Assembly: GCA_017416345.1 (NCBI GenBank)
Contig: JAFQCR010000016.1
Coordinates: 1-64,000, forward strand
Source of the DNA: Clostridia bacterium
GTDB lineage: Bacteria; Bacillota; Clostridia; Oscillospirales; Acutalibacteraceae
Direction: 5' to 3'
DNA length: 64,000 nt
Part shown: positions 21,715 to 30,901 of the stretch, piece after piece
Position numbering within the stretch: the stretch's first letter is position 1
How the letters are laid out: every line of letters starts with the position of its first letter
Made by a program: the position numbers and the translations under genes
Notes under the pieces: generated by a model
What the model saw: only the letters and a program-made list of their open reading frames with translations
Told to the model about the DNA's origin: nothing
Databases searched by the model: none

Positions 21715-22541
21715 TATTTGTTTATAAAAAATGGGAAGAGTTTTGCAAAGCGCTTAATGACAAAGGGTTGCAAAGTATTCCCGCAAAGGATGTTTTCAAC
21801 GCTGACGGCGGTTATTTAGTGCTGAAGCACGACGTTGAGACCGATGTTCCCAAGGCTTATAAAATGGCTCAGATCGAGTCAAGGTACGGACACAGAGGTT
21901 CATATTACGTTCAGGCGTATCTTATGAACGATCCGAAAAACGTTGAGCTGTTGTCCGAAATGCAGGCAAACGGTCACGAAATATCGTATCACTATGACGT
22001 TATGGACAGTAATAAAGGTGATATAGATAAGGCCATGGAGGAGTTTGAACAAAATGCGGAAACGTTCAGACACAGCGGTTTTGATATAGTTACTGTTTGT
22101 CAGCACGGAAATCCCGTTTTGGAACGGGTCGGGTATACATCTAACCGTGATTTTTTTCGCAATCAAGCCGTTCAGGCCAAGTATCCTGCAATGGCTGATA
22201 TTATGGTCGACTTCAAGCAAAAGGCTAACACCGAGTACACCTATTATTCGGATGCAGGGCGTATGTTTAAGCTGATATTCGATCCGATCAATAACGATCT
22301 GGTCAACAGCGACGATAAAAACATACCCTATAATGACCTTGGTGAGATATTGCAACTCATCTCAAAGGATTCAAAGGTCATATTAAGCACACATCCTCAC
22401 CGTTGGACAGCGTCTGCTTTTTCATATAGGTTCAAGGCTTTTGTATTCAAGGCAGTAAAGCTGACCGCCAAGGTTTTGATGAAGATTCCTTTTTTGAAAA
22501 AATTGATGAGCAGGTATTATTATCTTGCAAAAAAGATTTAG
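21711..22541 (+). CDS. polysaccharide deacetylase-like (NodB-fold) protein
   Basis: 276 residues. LVLKHDVETDV carries the His-Asp metal pair of the NodB fold, GSYYVQ and HEISYHYDV follow in order, and LSTHPHRW near residue 225 supplies a late histidine pair. No signal peptide; the C-terminus is hydrophobic and basic. It may deacetylate a lipid-linked sugar on the cytoplasmic side. The start overlaps the previous stop by 4 bases. Resemblance is motif-level. Confidence 0.6.
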   Translation: MIFVYKKWEEFCKALNDKGLQSIPAKDVFNADGGYLVLKHDVETDVPKAYKMAQIESRYGHRGSYYVQAYLMNDPKNVELLSEMQANGHEISYHYDVMDSNKGDIDKAMEEFEQNAETFRHSGFDIVTVCQHGNPVLERVGYTSNRDFFRNQAVQAKYPAMADIMVDFKQKANTEYTYYSDAGRMFKLIFDPINNDLVNSDDKNIPYNDLGEILQLISKDSKVILSTHPHRWTASAFSYRFKAFVFKAVKLTAKVLMKIPFLKKLMSRYYYLAKKI

Positions 22542-22556
22542 TGAGTAGGGATAAAA

Positions 22557-23378
22557 ATGCAGACAGTCCGTGATGTTCAGGGAAAGATCCTTGAAACAAT
22601 GAAGTATATTGACAAGCTGTGCAGAGATAACGGGATCGTCTATTACATAATGGGCGGAACGGCTTTGGGTGCTGTCCGTCACGGCGGATTTATTCCGTGG
22701 GACGACGATCTGGACATCTTTATGACGCCTGACCAGTATAAAAGGTTTAAAGAGGTGTTTGAACAGGACAACAGCGAGTCGTTTGTTTTGCAGGAATGGA
22801 AAACAACGCCCGATTATCTTGAATATGCCAAGGTAAGAATGAACGGAACGACCTTTATTGAGGAGCATTTTAAGGATCGGCACGAGATGCATCACGGTAT
22901 CTATGTCGATATTATGATACTGCACAAGGTCCCCGAAAATCGGTTTATGCAAAAATTGGTGTATTATGAGTCGAAATACGTGACGCTTTATGCGCTGTCT
23001 CAGCGCAACTGGAGACCCAAGACCAAGGTTCAAAGTATGGTTCTCAAGTTTCTGAAGGTGTTGCCCAACAAGTGGCTGGCAAAAAAATGCTACAAGCGTA
23101 TTTACAAATACGATGACCGCACGGATGATTTCAAGTATTGCTATTGGATAACCCCTGCAAAATTCAGAAACGGTTTGTTTGACAAGAGCTTTTTTGAAGA
23201 CCCGGTCGACGTGGATTTTGAAGACACGAAGCTGTTGGGTTCGCAGAAGATCAAGGAGTATCTTGCCTACCGTTACGGCGATTATATGAAATTGCCGAGT
23301 GAGGCGGCTCAAAAGGCGGCTGTTCACGCATTTATCTTTGATACCGAAAAGGATTATAAAGAATATCTGGAGAACTGA
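22557..23378 (+). CDS. LicD-family phosphotransferase
   Basis: 273 residues. The LicD signature is MGGTALGAVRHGGFIPWDDD (about residues 39-58) with LDIFMTPDQYKRF behind it. Members transfer a phosphodiester-linked group such as phosphocholine or phosphoglycerol from a CDP carrier to a glycan. The CDP donor could come from the TagD-type gene just upstream. No licA- or licC-like choline genes are in the window, so glycerol phosphate is more likely than choline. Confidence 0.9.
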   Translation: MQTVRDVQGKILETMKYIDKLCRDNGIVYYIMGGTALGAVRHGGFIPWDDDLDIFMTPDQYKRFKEVFEQDNSESFVLQEWKTTPDYLEYAKVRMNGTTFIEEHFKDRHEMHHGIYVDIMILHKVPENRFMQKLVYYESKYVTLYALSQRNWRPKTKVQSMVLKFLKVLPNKWLAKKCYKRIYKYDDRTDDFKYCYWITPAKFRNGLFDKSFFEDPVDVDFEDTKLLGSQKIKEYLAYRYGDYMKLPSEAAQKAAVHAFIFDTEKDYKEYLEN

Positions 23379-23379
23379 A

Positions 23380-24186
23380 ATGTCAAGATTTGAAGTGCTT
23401 TGCGTCACCATGCATCAGCAGGATTTTTCAAAATTGAAGGAAATGAACATCCGCTCGGACGTGGTATTTGCCAATCAAAGCGATCACACCTCATACGAGG
23501 AGCTTGAATTTGACGGATACACCGCTAAAATGATCTCGACTGAGACGAGGGGCGTCGGTATAAACCGCAATTTCTCGTTGATGTACGCAACGGCCGATAT
23601 TTGTCTTTTTGCCGACGATGACGTGGTTTATAATGACGATTATGCTGATGTTATTCTGGCTGAATTTGAAGCTCATCCCGATGCTGACGTGTTTATCTTC
23701 CACTTCGATACAGATTCCGAACGCAAGCAGGTGAAGTATCTTAAAACCAAGAAGTGCGGCAGGTTTTCCAGAATGCCGTGGGGCGGTATCAGAATTGCTT
23801 TCCGACTTTCTTCGGTCAAGAAAGCCAACATAAATTTCACCACGCTTTTTGGCGGAGGATGTCTGTTCCCGTCCGGTGAGGACAGTATGTGGCTGGCCGA
23901 GGCCAAGCGAAAAGGTCTGACCTTTTATGTTTCAAATAAGACTATCGGAAGGGTCAAATTCGATGAATCGACCTGGTTTACCGGGTATGACGAAAAATTC
24001 TATTTTGCAAAGGGTGCCTTTTATCAGGCGGTGCATCCCAAAACGTTTTGGCTGTGGATGAATTATTTTGTTCTGCGTACGAAGGGCATGGGCAAGCTGA
24101 AGGCCGCAGAAAAACGGCGCTGGATCAAACAGGGCCGTGTGGGTTATAAAACCATGAAGGGGTTTGAAGCGGCTGAAAAGGAGTAA
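23380..24186 (+). CDS. family 2-like glycosyltransferase
   Basis: 268 residues. The N-terminal part is short (VLCVTMHQQDFSKLKEMNI), then GVGINRNFSLMYATADICLFADDDVVY carries the DDD metal motif near residue 80, and FTTLFGGGCLFPSGEDSMW resembles the acceptor-side GGG/ED region of GT2 enzymes. The start at 23380 is 2 bases after the LicD gene. It should add one residue of the repeat unit. Confidence 0.78.
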   Translation: MSRFEVLCVTMHQQDFSKLKEMNIRSDVVFANQSDHTSYEELEFDGYTAKMISTETRGVGINRNFSLMYATADICLFADDDVVYNDDYADVILAEFEAHPDADVFIFHFDTDSERKQVKYLKTKKCGRFSRMPWGGIRIAFRLSSVKKANINFTTLFGGGCLFPSGEDSMWLAEAKRKGLTFYVSNKTIGRVKFDESTWFTGYDEKFYFAKGAFYQAVHPKTFWLWMNYFVLRTKGMGKLKAAEKRRWIKQGRVGYKTMKGFEAAEKE

Positions 24187-24244
24187 GAGCTCTCGGAGCG
24201 TAAGGTGCTTACGGAATTAATTAAGATTGTAAAGGTGTTTGAGA

Positions 24245-25324
24245 ATGAAACATTCGATCATCACGATACATCACATACATAACTTCGGTTCGGTCTTTCA
24301 GGCCTTTGCTTTGCAACAGTTTTTGGAGCAGAACGGCTACGGATCCGAGATCATCGACTACCGTCCGAAGTATTATAATAACGGACGAAATAAGCTTAAG
24401 ACCTTGGTCGGCAAGGCGCTGAACATAGGGCCGTATTGCAGAAGAAAGAAAAAGTACGAGCAGTTTATCAGCAAAAATATGCTGTTGTCCGAAAAACGGT
24501 TTAAGACGGTTGAAGCCTTGAACGGTTGGTATAGGGATAAGAAAAACACCTATATCGCCGGCGGAGATCAGCTGTGGAACAACTATCACCCTTGCGGAAA
24601 CGACGTGGCCTATAAGCTTGCATTTACCGCAAGCGGCAGAAAACTGGCATACGGAACGAGCCTCGGCAGAAACGATTATTCTGCCGAAGAAATGGAACTT
24701 ATAGCCTCAGAGGTCGAGGGCTTTGAAAGCATTATGCTGCGTGAGCAGTCTACGGTGCCGTTGCTTGCTGATAAGACCGAGATTCAAGTGCGTCACGTTA
24801 TTGATCCGGTAGGACTTTTGGACGTGGACGAATTTCGCAAAATGGCCGTAAAGCCCAAGCTCGATGAGCCGTATGCTGTGATGTATCTGGCTGACTCGGG
24901 CCCGTTGTTGGACAAGGCAATTGAAATACTGTCTAAAAAAATGGGACTCAAAATAGTGCATATATGCGGTTTCAGAAAAAAATGCTATTGCGATATTTTT
25001 GAGAAGGACACAGGGCCTGAAGAGCTTTTGGGATACATACTCAACGCTCAATTTGTGCTCTCGGCATCTTTTCACGCAACGATGTTCTCGGTGCTTTTCA
25101 ACAAGCCTTTTGCAACGCTTTTGCCGGGAACCAAGACCAACGCAAGGATCGAAGATCTGCTGGACTTTGTTGGGCTTAAAAGCAGGATGGTCAACAGCGA
25201 GTCGGCACTGGATTGCTTGAGCGAGAATATTGAATGGACTGCGGTCAACGATATTGTAAACGGCTTCAGAGCCGATTCGTGCCAAGCCTTGCTTAAGGCT
25301 TTAGCAAAAGGCGACAACACCTAA
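24245..25324 (+). CDS. polysaccharide pyruvyl transferase family protein (1)
   Basis: 359 residues. The N-terminal pattern THHIHNFGSVFQAFALQQFLEQNGY and AGGDQLWN, plus the later SASFHATMFSVLFNKPFATL, are characteristic of the pyruvyl-transferase (WcaK/CsaB-like) family. These enzymes add ketal pyruvate, or in some cases sugars, to glycans. The start ATG 24245 was preferred over a TTG 6 bases earlier. A second family member lies at 32416. The preceding 58-base gap contains a small hairpin-like CTTACG segment only. Confidence 0.85.
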   Translation: MKHSIITIHHIHNFGSVFQAFALQQFLEQNGYGSEIIDYRPKYYNNGRNKLKTLVGKALNIGPYCRRKKKYEQFISKNMLLSEKRFKTVEALNGWYRDKKNTYIAGGDQLWNNYHPCGNDVAYKLAFTASGRKLAYGTSLGRNDYSAEEMELIASEVEGFESIMLREQSTVPLLADKTEIQVRHVIDPVGLLDVDEFRKMAVKPKLDEPYAVMYLADSGPLLDKAIEILSKKMGLKIVHICGFRKKCYCDIFEKDTGPEELLGYILNAQFVLSASFHATMFSVLFNKPFATLLPGTKTNARIEDLLDFVGLKSRMVNSESALDCLSENIEWTAVNDIVNGFRADSCQALLKALAKGDNT

Positions 25325-25348
25325 ATATTCAAGGGAAAGAGTTTTGTA

Positions 25349-26572
25349 ATGAATATAATCTATCTATCGAGCAGTTGCTCGAACGAAAAATTCAACGATC
25401 TGAGGGAACGCGGTATAACCCGCAAGCTCCCTCAGGCGCAGAAATATCACCAGTTGCTTATTGAGGGTCTTGCCGAGAATATTGACGGACAGATCTTTGC
25501 GCTTTCGGCTTTCCCGGTAAACCGTACCTGGACCAAGCAGGTGCGATTTAAAAGGGAAGAGGAAACAGTAGGCAATATACATTACATTTACGAAGCTTTT
25601 TCAAATCTTATGGTACTGCGTCAGTGGACAAGATATCGCGGTGCCGTGAAGAATATTAAAAAGCTTTATAAGGCCGATAAGGATTGCGTGATCATTTGCG
25701 ACGTGCTCAACCAATCAATAGCAAGTGCCGCACGTAAATGCGGAAAGAAGCTGGGAATACCTGTTGTGGGTATCGTTACCGACGTTCCGGGCCATGAGTC
25801 GGGTGCGAGAAGAAAGACTCTTTCGGCAATCAATAGGAAAATATCGGAAATCGGAGAGAAAAAAGCCCAGAGAGATATTCACAAATACGATGCATATCTG
25901 CTGCTCACCGAAGCCATGAATGATGTTGTTAACACCGATAACAAGCCGTACATTGTCATCGAAGGCCATTCCGATGCCAAGATGGCCGACCGCGAAAACA
26001 CCAAAGAGGCAAAGTATGAACCTAAGGTCATAATGTATGCCGGCGGAATCCACAAGGAATTCGGGATCAAGCGAATGGTGGATGCTTTTGTTAAGGGCAA
26101 CTTTGAAGGTTGGCAGCTTCATATCTACGGCGACGGAAATTATCAGAACGAGTTAAAGACGCTGACAGAAACTGTGGGAAACGTCAAATATTTTGGTGTA
26201 AAACCCAATGATGAGATCGTTGAAAGTCAGATTAAAGCAACGCTTCTGGTCAATCCGAGACTGACTGATGCGGAATATGTAAAGTATTCTTTTCCTTCCA
26301 AGACTATGGAATGTATGGCATCGGGTACACCGTTGCTCACCACCAAACTTCCGGGTATGCCCAAGGAGTATTACGACTTTGTGTACTTTTTTGAGGACGA
26401 GACGGAAGACGGTATGAAATTGGCCTTTGAAAAGGTTTTGGGCAAGTCGGATGATGAACTGTTCCGATTCGGCAAAAAAGCCAAGGACTTTGTGATGACC
26501 GACAAAACCAATGTGAGCCAGGCCAAAAAGTTACTTGAATTTATTAAAACACTTCCAAGGGAAAATAAGTAA
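25349..26572 (+). CDS. family 4 glycosyltransferase (1)
   Basis: 407 residues. GT-B fold; the C-terminal half has VIMYAGGIHKEFGIKRMVDAF, LHIYGDG and YSFPSKTMECMASGTPLLTTKLPGMP, the usual donor-binding E-x7-E region. No membrane segment. It is 24 bp after the first pyruvyl transferase and its last base overlaps the next start. Confidence 0.87.
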   Translation: MNIIYLSSSCSNEKFNDLRERGITRKLPQAQKYHQLLIEGLAENIDGQIFALSAFPVNRTWTKQVRFKREEETVGNIHYIYEAFSNLMVLRQWTRYRGAVKNIKKLYKADKDCVIICDVLNQSIASAARKCGKKLGIPVVGIVTDVPGHESGARRKTLSAINRKISEIGEKKAQRDIHKYDAYLLLTEAMNDVVNTDNKPYIVIEGHSDAKMADRENTKEAKYEPKVIMYAGGIHKEFGIKRMVDAFVKGNFEGWQLHIYGDGNYQNELKTLTETVGNVKYFGVKPNDEIVESQIKATLLVNPRLTDAEYVKYSFPSKTMECMASGTPLLTTKLPGMPKEYYDFVYFFEDETEDGMKLAFEKVLGKSDDELFRFGKKAKDFVMTDKTNVSQAKKLLEFIKTLPRENK

Positions 26573-27774
26573 TGCAGAATATTGCACAAATCAACAAAAA
26601 AGAGTGTACCGGATGCGGCTTGTGTTCGGTCGTGTGTCCTAAAAGCTGTATAAAAATGGCTTCGGATGCCGAGGGCTTTTTGGTGCCTTCGGTGGATGAG
26701 GCACTTTGTGTCGATTGCGGAATATGTTTGAAAAAATGTCCTGTGACCGAGGCATCGGACGGTATGTTTCTGCCTGAACGGCAGGAATATTTCTGCGGTG
26801 CTGTCAGCGACAAGGAAAAGTTGAAAAAAAGCTCGTCGGGCGGTGTTTTCTTGGAACTTGCCGAGCATTTTCTCAACAATAAAGGTGCGGTTTGCGGCTG
26901 CGTTTATGACGAGAATACCGTTGCAACGCACAGGATATATACCAAGGGCGACAGCATCGAGGATATGTGCGGCTCAAAATATGTTCAGAGCCACAGCAGT
27001 CAATGCTTTGAAGAAATAAAACGGTTGGCGAGTGAGGAGAGACCGGTGCTTTTCACCGGAACGGCTTGCCAGATCGCCGCATTAAAAGGCTTTTTAGGCA
27101 AGGAGTATCCTTCGCTTTATACCGTTGAGATACTTTGCCACGGCGTTCCGAGCCCCGGTTTCTTTAAAAAGTATGTTGAGTATCTTGAGAAGAAACTGCA
27201 CGGCAAGGTTTTGAGCGTTCAGTTCAGAAACAAGGAGAAAAAAGGCTGGGGATCCGAGCACAGGACCTGTGTGGTCTACCGTGATAAGCATGGAGACCTT
27301 AAGAAATACCGACCGCTTTTGCCGGCATATTTCAGTGCGTTCTTTTATGGATTGAACCTGAGAGAGTCTTGCTACAACTGCAAATTTGCCAAGCTTCAAC
27401 GTGTGGCTGACCTTACTATAGGCGATTTTTGGGGATATTGGAGCAAATTCGGCAAAACGTTTGACGAAGGTATTTCGGTAATAGGTGTCAATTCGGATAA
27501 AGGCAAAGAGCTTGTTTTGAAAACAGAGCAGAAATTCAGCTATCTTACCGAACTGGAGCAAAACGAAGCAATACGTTCAAACGATAATTTTGAGCATCCC
27601 GTAAAGCGTCCCAAGGAACGCGATAAGGTATACGAAAATATAAATAAAGGGTATAGGGGCTTTTGGAAAAAAGCATACCTTACCAAGACGTACAGAAAGA
27701 AGACCGTTGCCTCTTTTTACGGAGCTTTAGTCCCGCAAAAGATACGGATGCTTAGGCACAAACTGTTAAAGTGA
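26572..27774 (+). CDS. F420-hydrogenase beta-subunit-like ferredoxin protein
   Basis: 400 residues. Two 4Fe-4S ferredoxin motifs are at the N-terminus (CTGCGLCSVVCP and CVDCGICLKKCP), followed by the FrhB N- and C-domains (SSGGVFLELAEHFL, FTGTACQIAALKGFLG, LTIGDFWGYW). Although related to F420 hydrogenase, such proteins recur in exopolysaccharide operons next to pyruvyl transferases and glycosyltransferases, where their reaction is unknown. It may carry out a flavin- or iron-sulfur-dependent sugar redox step. Confidence 0.88.
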   Translation: MQNIAQINKKECTGCGLCSVVCPKSCIKMASDAEGFLVPSVDEALCVDCGICLKKCPVTEASDGMFLPERQEYFCGAVSDKEKLKKSSSGGVFLELAEHFLNNKGAVCGCVYDENTVATHRIYTKGDSIEDMCGSKYVQSHSSQCFEEIKRLASEERPVLFTGTACQIAALKGFLGKEYPSLYTVEILCHGVPSPGFFKKYVEYLEKKLHGKVLSVQFRNKEKKGWGSEHRTCVVYRDKHGDLKKYRPLLPAYFSAFFYGLNLRESCYNCKFAKLQRVADLTIGDFWGYWSKFGKTFDEGISVIGVNSDKGKELVLKTEQKFSYLTELEQNEAIRSNDNFEHPVKRPKERDKVYENINKGYRGFWKKAYLTKTYRKKTVASFYGALVPQKIRMLRHKLLK

Positions 27775-27802
27775 CGGTAGAAATATACGGTTGGAGGAAA
27801 AA

Positions 27803-29017
27803 ATGGACCATGTAAACCAAAGGGAATTGAGAACAAGTGAAAACCGTATTGCCGAAAAAGCATTTCGAATTCTGCTTGTGCTTATTTGGACACAAAACAC
27901 GATTTTTCAATATGTAAGAGTAGTTTTGATGTCGTTGCCGTTGTTCAATCTGATAGCGGATCACGCACTTACGATATGCATCGTTGTTTCGGCATTGTTT
28001 GCTTTACCGTGGATAACAGAGCGGATACGCGGTGGGGACGTGCTATTTTACTGCGTTTGTGTAATGATCGTTATCGGATCGCTGGTCTTTTTCAAGAGTA
28101 ACGCCCCGCATATCAAAAGTGATTTATGGCGTATGCTTGGAACCGTTTTCCCGATGTATTTTATAGGTGTCAGTTATAGTCACGAGACCTGTAAAAAGGA
28201 TCTGTTCTATGCGTCGGTCGTTGGCGTTTTGGTATCCTTGATGTATCAGTTTTTTCTTTATTCTTCGGGAAGAACAACAGGAGATTACAATATGAACGCA
28301 GCGTATAACGTACTGCCGAGTGCGTTATATGTGCTGTATTATGCCTTTGAACGTGCCAAATTCAGATACTGGGCGGTTGCTGTAATGGGAATTGTCCTTG
28401 TTTTAATGTTTGGTACAAGAGGCCCGATATTGATATTGATGGTGTTTGCGGCGTATGAGGTTTTGTCGGTCGTTAAAAACGCCAGGTCGGCATTTGTCAA
28501 GGTCGTAACCGTTTTACTGGTTGCGCTCGTACTGTTCTTTGTATTTTCGGAAGACTATATGATCAAAGCTGCCGAGTATATGTCGGAACTGTTTGGAAAG
28601 TTAGGCTTCAGCACAAGAATCTTCGATTATTTCCTTGAGGGTGAAATGACAACGTCGGTAGGACGTGAAAAGATCACCGAAACCTTGTACCAGGCTCTGG
28701 CAGAGAAACCATTATCAGGTTATGGGCTTATGGGTGACCGCCTCTTTGTCGATTCTTATGCACACAAAATATACCTTGAACTGTGGGTGCATTTTGGCGT
28801 GATATTCGGCACACTGATATTGGGATTTTTTGTGCTTGTCCCGGTCAGAGCAATACTCCGCAGCAAGGATGTCGAGGAACGCGATTTTGTTGTGATGATG
28901 TTTTGCGTAGTCTTGATAAAGCTTATGCTGTCGTCAACATATATTCTTGAAACAAATTTATTCCTTTTGTTGGGAATAAGCATGGGAACAACTCGTAAAA
29001 ACAGACGTGATGGGTGA
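27803..29017 (+). CDS. O-antigen polymerase/ligase-like membrane protein (Wzy)
   Basis: 404 residues with about ten membrane helices. A large loop lies near residues 275-315 and is rich in charged residues (FLEGEMTTSVGREKI, EKPLSGYGLMGDR), as in Wzy/WaaL-type polymerases. It should polymerise flipped repeat units at the outer face of the membrane. ATG 27803 has GGAGG 6 bases upstream. Confidence 0.82.
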   Translation: MDHVNQRELRTSENRIAEKAFRILLVLIWTQNTIFQYVRVVLMSLPLFNLIADHALTICIVVSALFALPWITERIRGGDVLFYCVCVMIVIGSLVFFKSNAPHIKSDLWRMLGTVFPMYFIGVSYSHETCKKDLFYASVVGVLVSLMYQFFLYSSGRTTGDYNMNAAYNVLPSALYVLYYAFERAKFRYWAVAVMGIVLVLMFGTRGPILILMVFAAYEVLSVVKNARSAFVKVVTVLLVALVLFFVFSEDYMIKAAEYMSELFGKLGFSTRIFDYFLEGEMTTSVGREKITETLYQALAEKPLSGYGLMGDRLFVDSYAHKIYLELWVHFGVIFGTLILGFFVLVPVRAILRSKDVEERDFVVMMFCVVLIKLMLSSTYILETNLFLLLGISMGTTRKNRRDG

Positions 29018-29025
29018 GGTAGCTT

Positions 29026-29688
29026 GTGAAAAAGTTCATAAAAAGAATATTGGTTTTAATCAAAAACCGAACCAAGTCGGTCAAGCTGTGTTCAGGAGCC
29101 AACATCGACCTAAGGTCGCGGTTTGAAGGCCACAATTATATCGGAAGAAACGTCTCATTCACAGGAAAGATAGGTTACGGTTCGTATATCGGTTCCGATT
29201 CGAATATTTCTGCAGAAATCGGAAAGTATACTTCAATTTCAACGAATGTTAATGTTGTTAACGGCTTACATCCTACCGAGACGTTTGTATCAACACATTC
29301 GGCATTTTACAGTAAGAAAAACAGTGTTGACCTGAGTTATTGTAAAGAAAACAAATTTGATGAAAACAAATATGCTAACGAGCAGAAGAAACTGTCGGTC
29401 GTTATCGGCAATGACGTTTGGATCGGCTGGGGAGCCACCTTGCTTGCAGGCGTGACCGTGGGCGACGGTGCAATTGTTGCCGCAGGTGCGATCGTCACCA
29501 AGGATGTGCCACCGTATGCCATCGTTGGCGGAGTTCCTGCCAAACTGATACGATTCAGATTTGATGAAGAAGAACGGAATAAGCTTTTGTCGCTTGAATG
29601 GTGGAATAAGGATGAAGAGTGGATAAAAGCAAATGCAGAGGATCTGTGTGATATAAATAACATAGATAAACTTTGCCAGTCGAAATAA
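29026..29688 (+). CDS. hexapeptide-repeat acetyltransferase
   Basis: 220 residues with GTG start. Left-handed beta-helix repeats are visible ([29 protein letters not shown]) and the C-terminal [48 protein letters not shown] is typical of CatB/VatD-like acyltransferases. A loop insertion at about residues 85-120 carries the catalytic-type His (GLHPTETFV). It is a likely O-acetyltransferase for the exopolysaccharide. Confidence 0.9.
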   Translation: MKKFIKRILVLIKNRTKSVKLCSGANIDLRSRFEGHNYIGRNVSFTGKIGYGSYIGSDSNISAEIGKYTSISTNVNVVNGLHPTETFVSTHSAFYSKKNSVDLSYCKENKFDENKYANEQKKLSVVIGNDVWIGWGATLLAGVTVGDGAIVAAGAIVTKDVPPYAIVGGVPAKLIRFRFDEEERNKLLSLEWWNKDEEWIKANAEDLCDINNIDKLCQSK

Positions 29689-29701
29689 GTGGGTGTTTGT
29701 T

Positions 29702-30844
29702 ATGAAGGTTTGCGATGTTGTACTTAATTCTGTATGGCACGATCCCAGAGTCAGAAAACAGATAGCGGAGTATATGGCTCAAGGTGTCGAGTTGTCGTGC
29801 GTCGGCAAAAAATGCAACAGATATGACGAAGAAAAGATTAAAGAGATACCCTGTAAAACGGTTATAGTAATGCCGGATCCGCGTTACGAGGGCAAACAAA
29901 GAAGTGTTTTTAAAAAGCTGAAGAGGGAACGCATTTGGCAAGAGGCTGTGCGTGATGCCATTGTCGAACAAAAGCCGGATATTATACATGCTAATGATCT
30001 TAATGCTTTGATACCCGCATACATGGCGAAGAAGATACTCAATTGTAAACTTGTATACGATTCGCATGAGATATATGTTGAGAACAACTTTTTGAGGGAC
30101 AAGCGGTTGTATGCCCGTGTGCTGAAGTTTCGCGAAAAACGGATCTGCAAAAAGGTCGATCAGATGATATGTGTCAGCCATGCTGCTGCAGATTATTTTG
30201 CAAACGAGTATAATATACCCAAGCCAATGGTTGTTACAAACTGTTCGTTGAAGTCGGAACAATGCTTTGCCGACAAGAAAAACGACGGTTTTGAGGTGCT
30301 GAATCACGGTCAGTTCTACGAGGGTAGGGGCTACGATGTAATGCTTGAAGCCATTCCGCTTTTAAAGGACTTCCCTGAGATAAAGTTGGCACTCAGAGGT
30401 TTTGGCAAACTGGAAGATCAGCTTAGATCAAGAGCCAAAGATCTTGGCGATGAAAATGTGAGGTTTTACCCCCCGGTTCATGTAAGTCAGCTTATTCCCG
30501 AGGCTTCGGGCTCTATGGTCGGTGTTGCAATTACCGAGGCCATCTGTTTAAACTTTAAACTGTCGGTATCCAACAAGCTGTTTGAATATGCTTCGGCAGG
30601 GTTGCCGGTCATTATGTCGGACATCCCCGAGCACCGCTATTTAAACGAAAAATACGAGTTTGGTATTATCATTCCCGACGATACCCCCAAAAGCTTTGCC
30701 GATGCAGTCATAAAACTGTATTCGGACAAAGAGTTTTACAATAAATGTGCCGAAAATGCTAAGCGACTGTCTGAAGATGTCAATTGGGAGAATGAATTTG
30801 CCAAATTGATAGAGGTTGAACGAGCGTTAGTTGAACGCAAATAA
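29702..30844 (+). CDS. family 4 glycosyltransferase (2)
   Basis: 380 residues, GT-B fold. The N-terminal domain carries DVVLNSVWHDPRVRKQIAEY, and the C-terminal domain has VLNHGQFYEGRGYDVMLEA and VSNKLFEYASAGLPVIMSDIPEH. ATG 29702 was preferred over a GTG three codons earlier. It should add a sugar to the repeat unit. Confidence 0.87.
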   Translation: MKVCDVVLNSVWHDPRVRKQIAEYMAQGVELSCVGKKCNRYDEEKIKEIPCKTVIVMPDPRYEGKQRSVFKKLKRERIWQEAVRDAIVEQKPDIIHANDLNALIPAYMAKKILNCKLVYDSHEIYVENNFLRDKRLYARVLKFREKRICKKVDQMICVSHAAADYFANEYNIPKPMVVTNCSLKSEQCFADKKNDGFEVLNHGQFYEGRGYDVMLEAIPLLKDFPEIKLALRGFGKLEDQLRSRAKDLGDENVRFYPPVHVSQLIPEASGSMVGVAITEAICLNFKLSVSNKLFEYASAGLPVIMSDIPEHRYLNEKYEFGIIIPDDTPKSFADAVIKLYSDKEFYNKCAENAKRLSEDVNWENEFAKLIEVERALVERK

Positions 30845-30901
30845 TTTATACTGTCTAACAATTAACATTAATTGTTATGGCAAACAAAAAGCAGAGGTAT
30901 T

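Noticed and set aside
22422-23411. 329-codon open frame antisense to the licD-like gene
   Set aside because: No recognisable domain, and the plus-strand frame carries the full LicD signature.
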